A stretch of 64,000 bases of DNA from Telmatospirillum siberiense (GTDB taxonomy: Bacteria; Pseudomonadota; Alphaproteobacteria; Rhodospirillales; Magnetospirillaceae): assembly GCF_002845745.1 (NCBI RefSeq), contig NZ_PIUM01000031.1, positions 1 through 64,000 on the forward strand. The letters run 5' to 3'. A program made the translations under genes and the position numbers. The notes beneath the pieces are model-generated. The model saw only the letters and a program-made list of their open reading frames with translations, was not told the DNA's origin and searched no databases. This document shows positions 52,778-62,509 of this stretch, piece after piece (positions within the stretch are counted from its first letter, which is position 1; each line of letters opens with the position of its first letter).

Positions 52778-53763
52778 GCGCTTTCCTCCGGATTGGGGTG
52801 GAGACATGCCGAGAAATGGTCCCGGGAATCCGTCGTCCCGGGCCATGACAACGTCTTGCCGCATGCGGCTTCCGCTTGATCGCAGCGTGGCGCGAAAGGA
52901 CAGCCGCTTTGTCCCGCTGCCGAGGCGATGGAACCCGTAATTTCCGGCAACCTGTCGAATCGGTGATGCAGGGGGGTCCCCGCGCCGAGCGAGGAGTGGA
53001 GCAATCCCTTTGAATAGGGATGCCGCGGATGAGCGAAAAAGTCGTCGACACCGGCTCTTTCGACGACCCTGCCCGCATACATCACGCAGACCTTGTCGGC
53101 GCGTCTGGCGACGATGGAGAGGTCATGGGTGATGAGAAGAAGCGCCATCGACAACTCTCGGCGCAGCCGATCCAGAAGATCGAGGACCTGGACTTGCGTG
53201 GTCACGTCGAGCGCCGTCGTCGGTTCGTCGGCGATGAGGAGCCGGGGGGTGCAGGAGATGGCCGTGGCGATGCTTACCCTTTGCCGTAATCCACCGGACA
53301 ACTGGTGCGGATACTGCCCGTAGCGGCGCAGTGGTTCCGGGACGCCCGCCAGATCGAGCAGTTCCAGGGCCCGCCCCCGGGCCTGGCGTGCCGACAGCGG
53401 CAGATGGGTGCGAATCGCCTCTTCCATCTGCGCCCCGATCTGCAGAACCGGGTCGAGTGACGACATGGGGTCCTGCATGACGAGGCCGATGCTCTTTCCT
53501 CGGATCTGCCGCAGCCGCCGGGGCGAGGCCCGCGCCAGATCCTCGTCCTCGAACAGGATTTCACCCCTTGCGTGCCGGACTCCTTCCGGCAGCAGGCCCA
53601 GGATGGCGAGGGCGCTCAAGGATTTTCCGCACCCCGATTCCCCGACTAGGCTCAGCGTTTCCCCCTTGCCGATCGAAAGCGCCACGCTATCCAGGAGCCG
53701 GACACCCGGCCGCTCGACGACCAGGTCCCGGATGACGAGCAGTTCACCTGAGGCCGCCGTCAT
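52774..53763 (-). CDS. Peptide/nickel-type ABC transporter ATPase (OppD-like)
   Basis: First ATPase of the right-hand importer, 329 residues. Walker [12 protein letters not shown], signature LSGGLRQRVSIATAI, Walker [13 protein letters not shown] and switch His ITHDL are present, with the C-terminal extension GCPFAPRCDQAEAAC. ATG 53763 overlaps the permease stop. The longer frame to 53919 reads through the permease gene and is rejected. Confidence 0.9.
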   Translation of the reverse strand: MTAASGELLVIRDLVVERPGVRLLDSVALSIGKGETLSLVGESGCGKSLSALAILGLLPEGVRHARGEILFEDEDLARASPRRLRQIRGKSIGLVMQDPMSSLDPVLQIGAQMEEAIRTHLPLSARQARGRALELLDLAGVPEPLRRYGQYPHQLSGGLRQRVSIATAISCTPRLLIADEPTTALDVTTQVQVLDLLDRLRRELSMALLLITHDLSIVARRADKVCVMYAGRVVERAGVDDFFAHPRHPYSKGLLHSSLGAGTPLHHRFDRLPEITGSIASAAGQSGCPFAPRCDQAEAACGKTLSWPGTTDSRDHFSACLHPNPEESA

Positions 53764-54644
53764 GGCGCGGCCCTCCGCCTGGGGCTGAGGACTTCGGTCA
53801 ATCCATCGCTGACGAGGTTGAGGGACAGAACGGTCAGGGCGATGGCGAGCCCGGGAAGAACCGCGAGATACCAGTCGATTCGCAGCGTGTCGCGGGCGGC
53901 GCCGATCATGCTGCCCCAACTCACGATATTAGGGTCGCCCATGTCGAGAAACGACAGTCCTGCCTCCATCAGGATGGCATTCGCGACAAGAACGGAAACC
54001 GTGGCGATGACCGGGGGCAGGGCATTCGGCAGGATTTCGCCCAGGACGATGCGCGTCGTGCCGTATCCCTGGCAGCGGGCGGCCAGGACGAACTCGGCCT
54101 GCCGCAGACTACGCACCTGGGCGCGGACCAGCCTGGCCACCGTTGGCCATCCGGCCAGTCCGATGGCGAGTGAAATGGTCCTGAGCGTCGGTTCGTCGAT
54201 CGCCACGATGACGACGACCAGCAGGAACGGCGGCATGGTCTGGAACAAGGCGATGACCCGGACCAGCACGGCGTCGATCCAGCCACCGCAATATCCGGCG
54301 AGGGTTCCCGCCACCAGGCCGAGCAGCAAACCCACCGCAGCGGCCAGGATGCCGACCTGTAGCGATGCTCGGGCGCCCCAGACCAATCCCGCCGCCACAT
54401 CCTGGCCCAGCGAGGTGGTGCCCAGCGGAAAGAGACCGCTTTGCCCCGGCCACAGGAGGGGCGTGGTCACCATGTCGGTGGGATCTCCCGGGAACAGCAG
54501 CCGCGCGGCGGCGGCCGTGACGACGATGGCTGCGAAAACGGCGCCGCCGACGGTCAGGGAGAGATATCCGGATTCCTTGAAGAAGGCGATCCCGTCCTTG
54601 ACGGGGGAGCCGAGTTTCCTTGACGCGATCATCGGTCTTTCCAT
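53760..54644 (-). CDS. Peptide/nickel-type ABC transporter permease (OppC-like)
   Basis: A 294-residue permease. N-terminal OppC-type segment, then PLGTTSLGQDVAAGLVWGAR and the EAA loop VLAARCQGYGTTRIVLGEILPN. Family features GLSFLDMGDPNIVSWGSMIG and a C-terminal LVSDGLTEVLSPR are present. It lies six bases after the OppB-like gene and overlaps the ATPase gene at its 3' end. Confidence 0.9.
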   Translation of the reverse strand: MERPMIASRKLGSPVKDGIAFFKESGYLSLTVGGAVFAAIVVTAAAARLLFPGDPTDMVTTPLLWPGQSGLFPLGTTSLGQDVAAGLVWGARASLQVGILAAAVGLLLGLVAGTLAGYCGGWIDAVLVRVIALFQTMPPFLLVVVIVAIDEPTLRTISLAIGLAGWPTVARLVRAQVRSLRQAEFVLAARCQGYGTTRIVLGEILPNALPPVIATVSVLVANAILMEAGLSFLDMGDPNIVSWGSMIGAARDTLRIDWYLAVLPGLAIALTVLSLNLVSDGLTEVLSPRRRAAP

Positions 54645-54650
54645 GTCCGC

Positions 54651-55655
54651 CTATTCGGTAAGAATGCGTGGGTCGAGCCAGCCCAGAAGCACGTCCGCCA
54701 GGGCGTTGACGGCGACCACCAGGATGGAGGACAGCAGCAGCACGCCGAGAAGGACGGGAAAGTCCCTCGACAGCAGTGCGTCGAAGGCCAGGCGCCCCAT
54801 ACCTGGCCAGCCGAAGACCGTCTCCACCACAACCGCTCCACCCAGGAGATTGCCCAGATGGATGCCGGCGACTGTCACCACGGGGATCAAGGCGTTTCTG
54901 ATCGCGTGGCGGCGGATCAGGGTCACCGGATGCAGCCCTTTCGCCCGCGCCGCCAATATGAAGTCCTGCCGCAGGACGTCGATCATGGTGGCGCGCACCA
55001 GCCGGGCGTAGACGGCCGTGTAGAATAGGGAGAGCGCCGTCATCGGCATGATCAGGTGGGCCGCCTTGTCGTAAAGGGCGGCCAGTCCGGACAGGCGTGT
55101 TCCGATGGTCGCGCTGCCGGCGCTGGGGAACAGCCCCAGCTTGACCGAAAACAGGAGAATCATCATCAGGCCGATCCAGAATCCGGGCGTCGAATAGATC
55201 AGCATCAGCAGGCCGGACAACATGCGATCGATCCACCTGCCGGCCAGCGAGGCCATGACGGACCCCAGGAGCAGGCCAAGGACGACCGCAAGGCCAAGGG
55301 CTCCGCCCACCAGGAGAAGGGTATCGGGCAGGCGGGCGGCGATGATGTCCGCCACCGGCAGATGATACTGGGTCGAAACGCCCAGGTCGAAATGCGCCAG
55401 ACGAGACAGGTATGCCGCCAACTGGCCGGACAGCGGCTGGTCGAGGCCGGTTTGCACGCGCAGGGCGGAGATGCTTTCCACCGTCGCCGAGCCCGAGCGC
55501 ATCGCCAGGACGTCCACCGCGTCACCCGGCAGCAACTGCAGGAACAGGAAATTCAGAATGACGATGCCGAGGATGGTGGGCAGCGCGAAACTTGCGCTGC
55601 CGGCGACGACGCGGAGCCACGGGCCGGCTCTTTTCATGACGTGGTCTTTGATCAT
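54651..55655 (-). CDS. Peptide/nickel-type ABC transporter permease (OppB-like)
   Basis: A 334-residue permease with about six membrane helices. It shows TILGIVILNFLFLQLLPGDA at the N-terminus, a loop GLDQPLSGQLAAYLSRLAHFDLGVS, the EAA loop MIDVLRQDFILAARAKGL and the ending VNALADVLLGWLDPRI. The start overlaps the stop of the binding-protein gene by four bases, so it is translationally coupled. Confidence 0.9.
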   Translation of the reverse strand: MIKDHVMKRAGPWLRVVAGSASFALPTILGIVILNFLFLQLLPGDAVDVLAMRSGSATVESISALRVQTGLDQPLSGQLAAYLSRLAHFDLGVSTQYHLPVADIIAARLPDTLLLVGGALGLAVVLGLLLGSVMASLAGRWIDRMLSGLLMLIYSTPGFWIGLMMILLFSVKLGLFPSAGSATIGTRLSGLAALYDKAAHLIMPMTALSLFYTAVYARLVRATMIDVLRQDFILAARAKGLHPVTLIRRHAIRNALIPVVTVAGIHLGNLLGGAVVVETVFGWPGMGRLAFDALLSRDFPVLLGVLLLSSILVVAVNALADVLLGWLDPRILTE

Positions 55656-57274
55656 TTTTCCACCAGATAGGCGTGGGCCAGATTGCCTTCCAGGCCGTCG
55701 GCGGTATCGGAATGTCCCTTGAGGCGCCGGTTGGCGATGGTGTACCAGCGCGGCATGACCAGGTTGAGGTCCGGCACCTCATGCAAGATGATGCGTTGAA
55801 TCTCTCGCCACTGCGCGACCCGGCGGGCCGGATCCGTCTCCACGGCCTGATCCTCCAGCAATTTGTCGACCAGGGGGTTGCCGTAATGGGTCGCGTTGGA
55901 GAACGGGACGCCCTTCACATAGTTTTTCGACCAGAACAGCCGCTGGACGCCGATCGCGGGGTCGAAAAGGTTGGAGAGCGAGGCCAGTTGCATGTCGAAG
56001 GCCCGATCCGTGTAGACCCGTCTGGCCTGGCTTCCGATATCCTGGCCCCGGGTTTTGACCCAGATCCCCGCGCGGCCCAGCATCACCCGGAGGAAAGCCG
56101 CCAGATGATGGAACGTCTCATCGGCCGGATAGTCGAGCGTCAGGCTGAACCGCATTCCGTCGCGATTCCTGGGATATCCGGCATCGTCCAGCAGTTTGGC
56201 GGCGGCATCCGGATCGAAGGGATAGGGGCTGGGGGAGGAATCATGGAAGGCGGCCAGTTCGGGCACGATGGGCGAGGGGCAGGCAACCGCCTGACCGAAA
56301 TAGACGACCTCGGCGATCTTGTCGCGGTCGATCATGTGGGCGATGGCTTGACGAATCTCGATGCGGCCGAGATGGGGATTGTCCAGATTGAATTCGATGC
56401 AGGTGATGTTGGGCGGCGAATATGTATATCCGGCGGTCTCGAACTCGAGCGTCGGCAGTTGCCGCAGGCGCTCCACGTCGCGCAAGGGAACCGGCGTCCG
56501 ATAACCGACGTCGGCCGTGCCCGTCTCGAAGGCCACCGAGCGCTGCTGCGGATCCGATATGACGCGGGCGACGATGCGGTCCAGATAGGGGCGGGGCGGG
56601 TCCCAATAGTCCGGGTTACGTTCCAGGATGACGTAGTTTCCGCGCGACCATTCGCCGAATTTGAAAGGACCGGTCCCGATCGGAGAGAGGGCGTTGGGAT
56701 TGGCCAGGGGATCGCCATCGCGATAGACGTGGTATGGAACGATCGGCGACTCCTCGGCCGAGAGGGCCGGCAGCAGGAATGGCGTCGGCCGGGTCAGGCG
56801 CAGGACGACGCTATGGTCGTTGGGTGTGGCGATCTCCGCCAGATTGGCGAAGGTGAGGCGGCCGCGGGGATGGACCTTTTTCAGTGTCCGCAGCGAGAAG
56901 GCCACGTCCGCCGAGGTGAAGTCGCGTCCATCATGCCATCTCACTCCGCGGCGCAGGGCGAAGCGATAGGTCAGGCCGTCGGGCGAGACCGTCCAGTCAG
57001 TGGCCAATTGTCCCCGCGGTGTCATGCTCCGGTCGAACTCCAGCAGTCCTTCCGTCATTTTCGCGCTGAGGACGAGGCTGGCCGGGTTGAACAGCGACAG
57101 CAGGAAGGGGGGCTCGTAGGGCAGAAGAAAGGTCATGGTGCCGCCCCGCCTCGGTTCCCCGTCCGGGATGGAGCCTTGTTCCCCGGCCCGGCCCGCGGAT
57201 AGGCCGATGGGCAGGGCCGCGGCCGACAGGCCGACGACGAAACGACGCCGGGAGATGTTCGTGCCGAAGGCCAT
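55652..57274 (-). CDS. Tat-exported peptide-type substrate-binding protein (SBP_bac_5)
   Basis: A 540-residue binding protein. The start ATG 57274 gives a twin-arginine signal (NISRRRFVVGLSAAALPIGL), so folding before export is expected. The SBP_bac_5 body includes LLEFDRSMTPRGQLATDW, VRWHDGRDFTSADVAFSL, GTGPFKFGEW and IEIRQAIAHMIDRDKIAEV. It lies between the HyuB gene (five bases upstream) and the permease genes, which ties substrate import to HyuAB action. A longer frame exists but only overlaps hyuB. Confidence 0.9.
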   Translation of the reverse strand: MAFGTNISRRRFVVGLSAAALPIGLSAGRAGEQGSIPDGEPRRGGTMTFLLPYEPPFLLSLFNPASLVLSAKMTEGLLEFDRSMTPRGQLATDWTVSPDGLTYRFALRRGVRWHDGRDFTSADVAFSLRTLKKVHPRGRLTFANLAEIATPNDHSVVLRLTRPTPFLLPALSAEESPIVPYHVYRDGDPLANPNALSPIGTGPFKFGEWSRGNYVILERNPDYWDPPRPYLDRIVARVISDPQQRSVAFETGTADVGYRTPVPLRDVERLRQLPTLEFETAGYTYSPPNITCIEFNLDNPHLGRIEIRQAIAHMIDRDKIAEVVYFGQAVACPSPIVPELAAFHDSSPSPYPFDPDAAAKLLDDAGYPRNRDGMRFSLTLDYPADETFHHLAAFLRVMLGRAGIWVKTRGQDIGSQARRVYTDRAFDMQLASLSNLFDPAIGVQRLFWSKNYVKGVPFSNATHYGNPLVDKLLEDQAVETDPARRVAQWREIQRIILHEVPDLNLVMPRWYTIANRRLKGHSDTADGLEGNLAHAYLVEK

Positions 57275-57279
57275 GGCGG

Positions 57280-58941
57280 TCAATCCATCAATCCGTAGAT
57301 GTCTTTCGCCGCATCGGGCGAGATGAGCCCCTCGCGCAGATCCTCGCGGACGGCGTCGCGGTTCCTTTCCTTTGGTTCGCCCAGTCCTCCGCCTCCGGGC
57401 GAGCGGATCAGGAGACGGTCGCCCGCTGGTATGACATGCAGACCCTTGCCCGCCAGTTTCTCGCCGGAACGCAGCGTCAGGCGGCCGGCCGCGCCGTCCC
57501 GGCCGCCGGCGAATCCTTTCGCCGGGAAACGCACGCGTTCGACCGAGGCGTTGAAGAGAAACGGCTGGTCGATGCCGTTCTCCAACTCGATGGTCTGGCC
57601 GAGCCCTCCGCGCGTGCGTCCGGCACCGCCGCTGTCTCTGCGGAATTCCTTGCGCCAGACGATGACGGGCGATTGGGTTTCGAAAATTTCGATGGAGCCG
57701 CCCCGGACGCCGCTCGGAAATCCGGTTGCCGAAAGGCCGTCGCGGGACGGCAACGCCCCCATGCCGCCGGTCGTCACCACGCCGGCGGTGAATTCGTCTC
57801 CGGGAATCTGCCGGGGGGAACGGTAGCCGCGTACATTGAGCCCCCAAAGGACGCCGGCGCTTTCGGCGGGGACGCGCTCGGGGATGGTCTGGCGCAGGCA
57901 GCCGAAGACCAGATCCGGCAGCATCAATCCGACGATGTGGCGGCAGGCGACGGGGGCCGGCTTTTGCGCGTTGACGATGGATCCTTCCGGCGCCGAGATG
58001 GTGAACGGCGCCAGGGAGCCGGCGTTGTTGGGGATGTTTCTCGAAACGATGCAGGCCAGGCCGAAGCAGGTATAAGCCAGGGTGTAGCAGAGCGGTACGT
58101 TGATGTTGCGCCGCACCGTGGCGGACGATCCGGTGAAATCGACATGGATTCCCCGATCGGACACGGTGAGGCTGGCCTGCAGGTGGATGGGGGCCTCGTA
58201 GCCGTCCAGGGTCAGGACGTGGTTCCAGGTCCCTTTCGGCAGCCGGCGGATTTCAGTCAATACCGCGTTGCGCGAGGTCTCAAGGATATGTGACGAAAGG
58301 CTTTCAAGGTCTTCGAGGCCAAACTCGTCCATCATCCGTTCCAGCCGGCGGCATCCCACCTCGTTGCAGGCGATCAGCGAATAGGTATCCCCCTCCGTAT
58401 CCACCGGATTGCGCGTGTTGGCGCGAATCATCGCCATCAGGGTGCGATTGACCCGACCCGCCTCGACCAGCTTCAGGATCGGGATGTAGAGCCCTTCCAT
58501 GAAGACGTCGGCGGAATCGGTGAACTGGTAGACACCCCCGATGTCCATGATATGGCTGGTGCAGGCAAAAAAGGCGCTCAGTCTGCCCCGGTAGAAGAAT
58601 GGGGTGACCACGGTGAAGTCGTAGGTGTGTCCCGTGCCCAGCCAAGGATCGTTGGTGATCAGAACGTCCCCGGGGGCCAGCGTTTGGGCGGGATGGCGCG
58701 CCAGCATATGGCCGACCGCCAGAGCCATCGAATTTACGTGGCCGGGCGTTCCGGTCACGGCCTGCGCCAGCATCCGTCCCGCAAGGTCGAAGACGCCGGC
58801 GGAGAGGTCCCCCGATTCCCGGACGATGGAACTGAAAGCGGTGCGCTGTAGCGTCATTGCTTGTTCCTCGACCACCGAGATCAGGCGATTCCACATGATT
58901 TGGCGGTCGATCAATCCGGTCTGGTCATGTTGCTCAGTCAT
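57280..58941 (-). CDS. Hydantoinase B/oxoprolinase-type subunit (HyuB)
   Basis: The 553-residue protein matches the HyuB/acetone carboxylase alpha-like family: RTAFSSIVRESGDLSAGVFD, GHVNSMALAVGHML, PGDVLITNDPWLGTGHTYDF, SAFFACTSHIMDIGG and a C-terminal GGGGLGEPKERN. Partner of HyuA. The pair uses ATP to open cyclic amides (hydantoins, 5-oxoproline) or, in relatives, to carboxylate ketones. Its start overlaps the hyuA stop by eight bases. Exact substrate cannot be read from the sequence. Confidence 0.9.
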   Translation of the reverse strand: MTEQHDQTGLIDRQIMWNRLISVVEEQAMTLQRTAFSSIVRESGDLSAGVFDLAGRMLAQAVTGTPGHVNSMALAVGHMLARHPAQTLAPGDVLITNDPWLGTGHTYDFTVVTPFFYRGRLSAFFACTSHIMDIGGVYQFTDSADVFMEGLYIPILKLVEAGRVNRTLMAMIRANTRNPVDTEGDTYSLIACNEVGCRRLERMMDEFGLEDLESLSSHILETSRNAVLTEIRRLPKGTWNHVLTLDGYEAPIHLQASLTVSDRGIHVDFTGSSATVRRNINVPLCYTLAYTCFGLACIVSRNIPNNAGSLAPFTISAPEGSIVNAQKPAPVACRHIVGLMLPDLVFGCLRQTIPERVPAESAGVLWGLNVRGYRSPRQIPGDEFTAGVVTTGGMGALPSRDGLSATGFPSGVRGGSIEIFETQSPVIVWRKEFRRDSGGAGRTRGGLGQTIELENGIDQPFLFNASVERVRFPAKGFAGGRDGAAGRLTLRSGEKLAGKGLHVIPAGDRLLIRSPGGGGLGEPKERNRDAVREDLREGLISPDAAKDIYGLMD

Positions 58942-61048
58942 CCCCGGCCTCTCCGCTGTCGCGTTCCATGACGATGGAACCGATGATGTCGATATGAGCC
59001 CTGAACCGGGTGCTCACGAAGGTCGTCGTTTCATTCTCAAGGACCAGGGAGGGACTGGAGAGCCTGTCGCCGGGACGCAATTGTTCGCGACGATAGGCGG
59101 GAAGTTCAATCCATCGGCCCCGGGCCCCGTCGAACATGCGAATCGTCCGGTCGATCGGGGCTTCGCGCGCGACCGGCGCGGCGGCGGCGGCGGCCGGAGC
59201 GGGGAGGTCGGGATCGGTCCCCAGATGGACCGACCATCCCACCACCTCGATATCGGCGTCGGGGACGACCTGTCCGAACAGCGCGCGGTAATCCTCCTCG
59301 TAGAGCGTGCGGAACAGCTCCGCGTCGGTCGCCTGCAGGCGGCGAACGGGAATTTCAACGGTGATTTCATGCCCCTGGCCGACATAGCGCATGAAAGCGA
59401 GCCTTTTTTCCCGTAGCGACGGTGGTGCGACGACGTCTCCGATATGCCCTCGGACTTCCCGCGACATCTGTTCGAGAAGCTCGGAGATGCGATCCGGATT
59501 GAAACGCGAAAGGCGCGCGGGAAGACTTTTCACCAGTTCGAAGGACACCGGCGCCCGCAACATGCCGACGGCGGATCCCACCCCGGCGAGTGGCGGTACG
59601 ATAACCCTGGCCACCCCCAGTTTTTCCGCCAGGCGGGCGACATGCAGCGGGGCTGCCCCGCCAAAGGCCACGATGGCATGGCGGTCGAGCCTTCTGCCCC
59701 GTTCCACGACATGGGCGTGGGCGGCGGTGGCCATGTTGTCGCAGACGATTTCATGTATGGCATAGGCGGCTATCTGCGGATCCAGCCCGAGGGGGGCGGC
59801 AACATCGGTCTCGATGGCGGCAATGGCAGCGCTGAGATCAAGCCCGATCGTTCCGCCGGCGAAATGCCCTGGATCCAGCAGTCCCAGCGCGAGATCCGCG
59901 TCGGTGACCGTCGCGTGGCGGCCGCCCCGGCCGTAGCAAGCCGGTCCGGGGACCGATGAGGCGCTGACCGGGCCGACGGTGACCCGTCTCAGGGCGTCGA
60001 CCCCGGCGATGGAGCCGCCACCAGCGCCGATCTCCACCATCTCCACAACGGGAATGCGTAAGGGCAGCCCGCTTCCCTTCAGAAACCGCGCGGCGCGGTC
60101 CACTTCGAACAAGCGTGTCCTGTCGGCTCGGAAATTCTCGATCAGGGTGATCTTCGCCGTCGTCCCCCCCATGTCGAAGGCCAGAATCCGCGGCTCGTTC
60201 AGTTCGGCCGCCAGCCGGGCGGCGAAAACGGCGCCGCCGGCCGGTCCGGATTCGATCAGGCGGACGGGAAGGCTTCGCGCCGCCTCGACCGTCAGCAGGG
60301 CGCCGCCGGAGGTGATCAGAAACAGGTTCCCCGTGAACCCCGCCTCGCCCAGGAACTGGCCGAGGCGGCCCAGATATCCGCTGATGAGCGGTTGCACATA
60401 GGCATTGGCCGCCGTCGTCGACGTGCGCTCGTATTCCCGGATCTCCGGGCAGATCCGGCTGGACAGGGAGATGGACAGGCCGGGTATTTCCTCGGCCAGG
60501 ATCCGGGCGGTCTGCTCCTCGTGCGCCGGATTGGCGTAGGAATGCAGGAATGCGACGGCGACGCTTTCCACCGCCTGGCGTTTCAGGATCCGGGCGAGGT
60601 TGCGGACGTCCTCGCCGATGAGAGGGAGAATGGCCCGGCCTTGCGCGTCCATCCTCTCCCGGACCGTGTGGCGAAGGGATCTCGGGATCAGCGGCCGGGG
60701 CCGCTCCAGGGCCAGTTCATATTGGTCGTAGCGGTTCTCGGTCCCGATTTCGAGGATGTCGCGGAATCCGTCCGTGGCGATCAGGGCCGTCCTGGCGCCG
60801 CGCCTCTCGATGACCGCGTTGGTGGCCAGCGTGGTTCCGTGGATGAAAACCCCGATCATTCCGATGTTTCGCCCGGAGGCGGCCAGCACCTGGTCGATGC
60901 CGGCCATGACGCCCTGTTCGGGGGCCTCCGGCGTGGTCAGCACCTTGCCGACCCACCGTTGGTTCCCGTCTTCCAGCACGACATCGGTGAAGGTGCCGCC
61001 GACGTCGGCGGAAAGTCGCAGATACTTTTCCATTTTGTCCGTCCGCAT
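58934..61048 (-). CDS. Hydantoinase A/oxoprolinase-type ATPase subunit (HyuA)
   Basis: A roughly 705-residue ATP-binding partner of HyuB. N-terminal RLSADVGGTFTDVVLED is the phosphate-binding segment of the acetate kinase/hexokinase fold. Further motifs are HGTTLATNAVIERRG, TSTTAANAYVQPLISGYL, LAFDMGGTTAKITLIE, EIGAGGGSIAGVD and GPACYGRGG. ATG 61048 is used; ATG 61033 is also possible. The frame extends to a TTG at 61093 that would overlap the CoA ligase gene. It is coupled to hyuB downstream and to the CoA ligase upstream. Confidence 0.9.
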   Translation of the reverse strand: MRTDKMEKYLRLSADVGGTFTDVVLEDGNQRWVGKVLTTPEAPEQGVMAGIDQVLAASGRNIGMIGVFIHGTTLATNAVIERRGARTALIATDGFRDILEIGTENRYDQYELALERPRPLIPRSLRHTVRERMDAQGRAILPLIGEDVRNLARILKRQAVESVAVAFLHSYANPAHEEQTARILAEEIPGLSISLSSRICPEIREYERTSTTAANAYVQPLISGYLGRLGQFLGEAGFTGNLFLITSGGALLTVEAARSLPVRLIESGPAGGAVFAARLAAELNEPRILAFDMGGTTAKITLIENFRADRTRLFEVDRAARFLKGSGLPLRIPVVEMVEIGAGGGSIAGVDALRRVTVGPVSASSVPGPACYGRGGRHATVTDADLALGLLDPGHFAGGTIGLDLSAAIAAIETDVAAPLGLDPQIAAYAIHEIVCDNMATAAHAHVVERGRRLDRHAIVAFGGAAPLHVARLAEKLGVARVIVPPLAGVGSAVGMLRAPVSFELVKSLPARLSRFNPDRISELLEQMSREVRGHIGDVVAPPSLREKRLAFMRYVGQGHEITVEIPVRRLQATDAELFRTLYEEDYRALFGQVVPDADIEVVGWSVHLGTDPDLPAPAAAAAAPVAREAPIDRTIRMFDGARGRWIELPAYRREQLRPGDRLSSPSLVLENETTTFVSTRFRAHIDIIGSIVMERDSGEAGDD

Positions 61049-61073
61049 TTTCCGTTTCGGTCCGAGCCCTCCG

Positions 61074-62438
61074 TCAGTCGGTTTCCTCGACAATCTTGCT
61101 TTTCCCGGTACTGCCCAATTCCTGCGGCAATGTGCCGGTATCGAACAGCTCGACGGACGGCGAGAAATGCAGAGCGTCGTGAAGCTGGGATTCGAGTCGG
61201 CTGACCAGAACCCGGCGCGCTTCCGGGGGCAGGGGCTCCTTCAATTCCACCTTGACCCGGACCGGCGGATTGACGACGGGCGTGCCCTTGGCTTTCACCA
61301 CCCGCACATGGCCGGTCACGGCGTCGGACGCCCTGCTGATCACGTCGCGGATGGCATTGGGGAAGACGTTGACGCCGCGGACCAGCAGCATGTCGTCGAC
61401 CCTGCCCTTGAAGACGAGCCTGGGGCCGGGGCGGCCGCAGGCGCAGGGCGCAGTGAAGACCTGGACGATGTCCTTGTCGCGCCAACGGACCAACGGAGCG
61501 CATTCCTTGTGCAGGCCGGTATAGACGATCTCGCCCTCGACGCCGTCCTCGAGCGGAAGGGGGAGCATGGTCTTCGGATCGACGATTTCGAAAATGGCAT
61601 TGTCTTCGGCGAAGAAGTGCAGTCCCGAATGTTCCTCGCAGGAGACGCAGGTCGGGTTGTGGACGCCCGTGGCGCCGGTTCCGTCGTAGACTTCGGCACC
61701 ACCGAAGCCTTCGGAAATCCGCGTATAGATTTCCTTGATGCTGCCGCCGGGCTCGCCTGTGACGCAGATCTTGCGAATCCCCAGGCTCCTGGTGTCGATG
61801 CCGGTGCGTTCAGGGACGCTTTTGATCAGATGCAGCGCGAAGGACGGAGTGCACATCAGGACTTCCGGACGGGTGTCGACCGCAGTCTGCGCCCATCCTT
61901 CGGTGCCGCTCTTGCCACCGATGGGGATGACGCAGGCGCCGAAATTCAACAGGGCGTCCACGCCGGGAACGCCAGCGGCCCACATGGCGAGAACCATGGA
62001 GAACAGGACGCGGTCGCCCTTTCTGAGGCCGATTCGGGTGGCGAAGCGGTGATGGTGTTCGAGCGAGATGGCTCGATCCTTTTCGGTGTAGCCGCTGTAG
62101 GTGGGCCGGCCGGTGGTGCCCGAGGATGCCGATACCCGGTTGACCAGTCGTGGGTCGCAGGAGATGTGCAGGCCGAAGGGATGGCCCAACTGTTCGAGCG
62201 ACTGTTCCTGACTCAGGCGCTCCTCCTCCTTGTCGAAGAAGGGGTAGTGCGCGTAATCCTCCCATGACGAGAATTTATAGGGATCGACCCCGGCTTTCCT
62301 GAATTTCTCATGATAGTAGGGCGACGCTTCGTAAACGCGGACCAGCAGCGCGCGCAACTTTACCAGTTGCAGATCACGAAGAGACTTCCGGTCGAGACCC
62401 TCCATCTGTGGGTTCCATAACGGCGGTGCCATTTTCAT
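61074..62438 (-). CDS. PaaK-like aryl/acyl-CoA ligase (AMP-forming)
   Basis: A 454-residue AMP-binding enzyme of the phenylacetate-CoA ligase family. The N-terminal LRALLVRVYEASPYYHEKF and the phosphate loop SASSGTTGRPTYSGYT are diagnostic. Later come VTGEPGG, EVYDGTGATGVHNPTCV, GEIVYTGLHKECAPLVRWR and a C-terminal GRVDDMLLVRGVNVFP with a Cys pair (CACGRPGPR) like PaaK. It would attach CoA to an aromatic or other carboxylate. It lies between the crotonase and HyuA genes in the same operon. Substrate not known; arylacetate or a HyuAB product would fit. Confidence 0.88.
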   Translation of the reverse strand: MKMAPPLWNPQMEGLDRKSLRDLQLVKLRALLVRVYEASPYYHEKFRKAGVDPYKFSSWEDYAHYPFFDKEEERLSQEQSLEQLGHPFGLHISCDPRLVNRVSASSGTTGRPTYSGYTEKDRAISLEHHHRFATRIGLRKGDRVLFSMVLAMWAAGVPGVDALLNFGACVIPIGGKSGTEGWAQTAVDTRPEVLMCTPSFALHLIKSVPERTGIDTRSLGIRKICVTGEPGGSIKEIYTRISEGFGGAEVYDGTGATGVHNPTCVSCEEHSGLHFFAEDNAIFEIVDPKTMLPLPLEDGVEGEIVYTGLHKECAPLVRWRDKDIVQVFTAPCACGRPGPRLVFKGRVDDMLLVRGVNVFPNAIRDVISRASDAVTGHVRVVKAKGTPVVNPPVRVKVELKEPLPPEARRVLVSRLESQLHDALHFSPSVELFDTGTLPQELGSTGKSKIVEETD

Positions 62439-62509
62439 ACTCCTGGGCCCATGAGGACACGAAGAATTCTAAGGTTCAAAGACGGTCGGACGAATGGATC
62501 GGTGGAGCT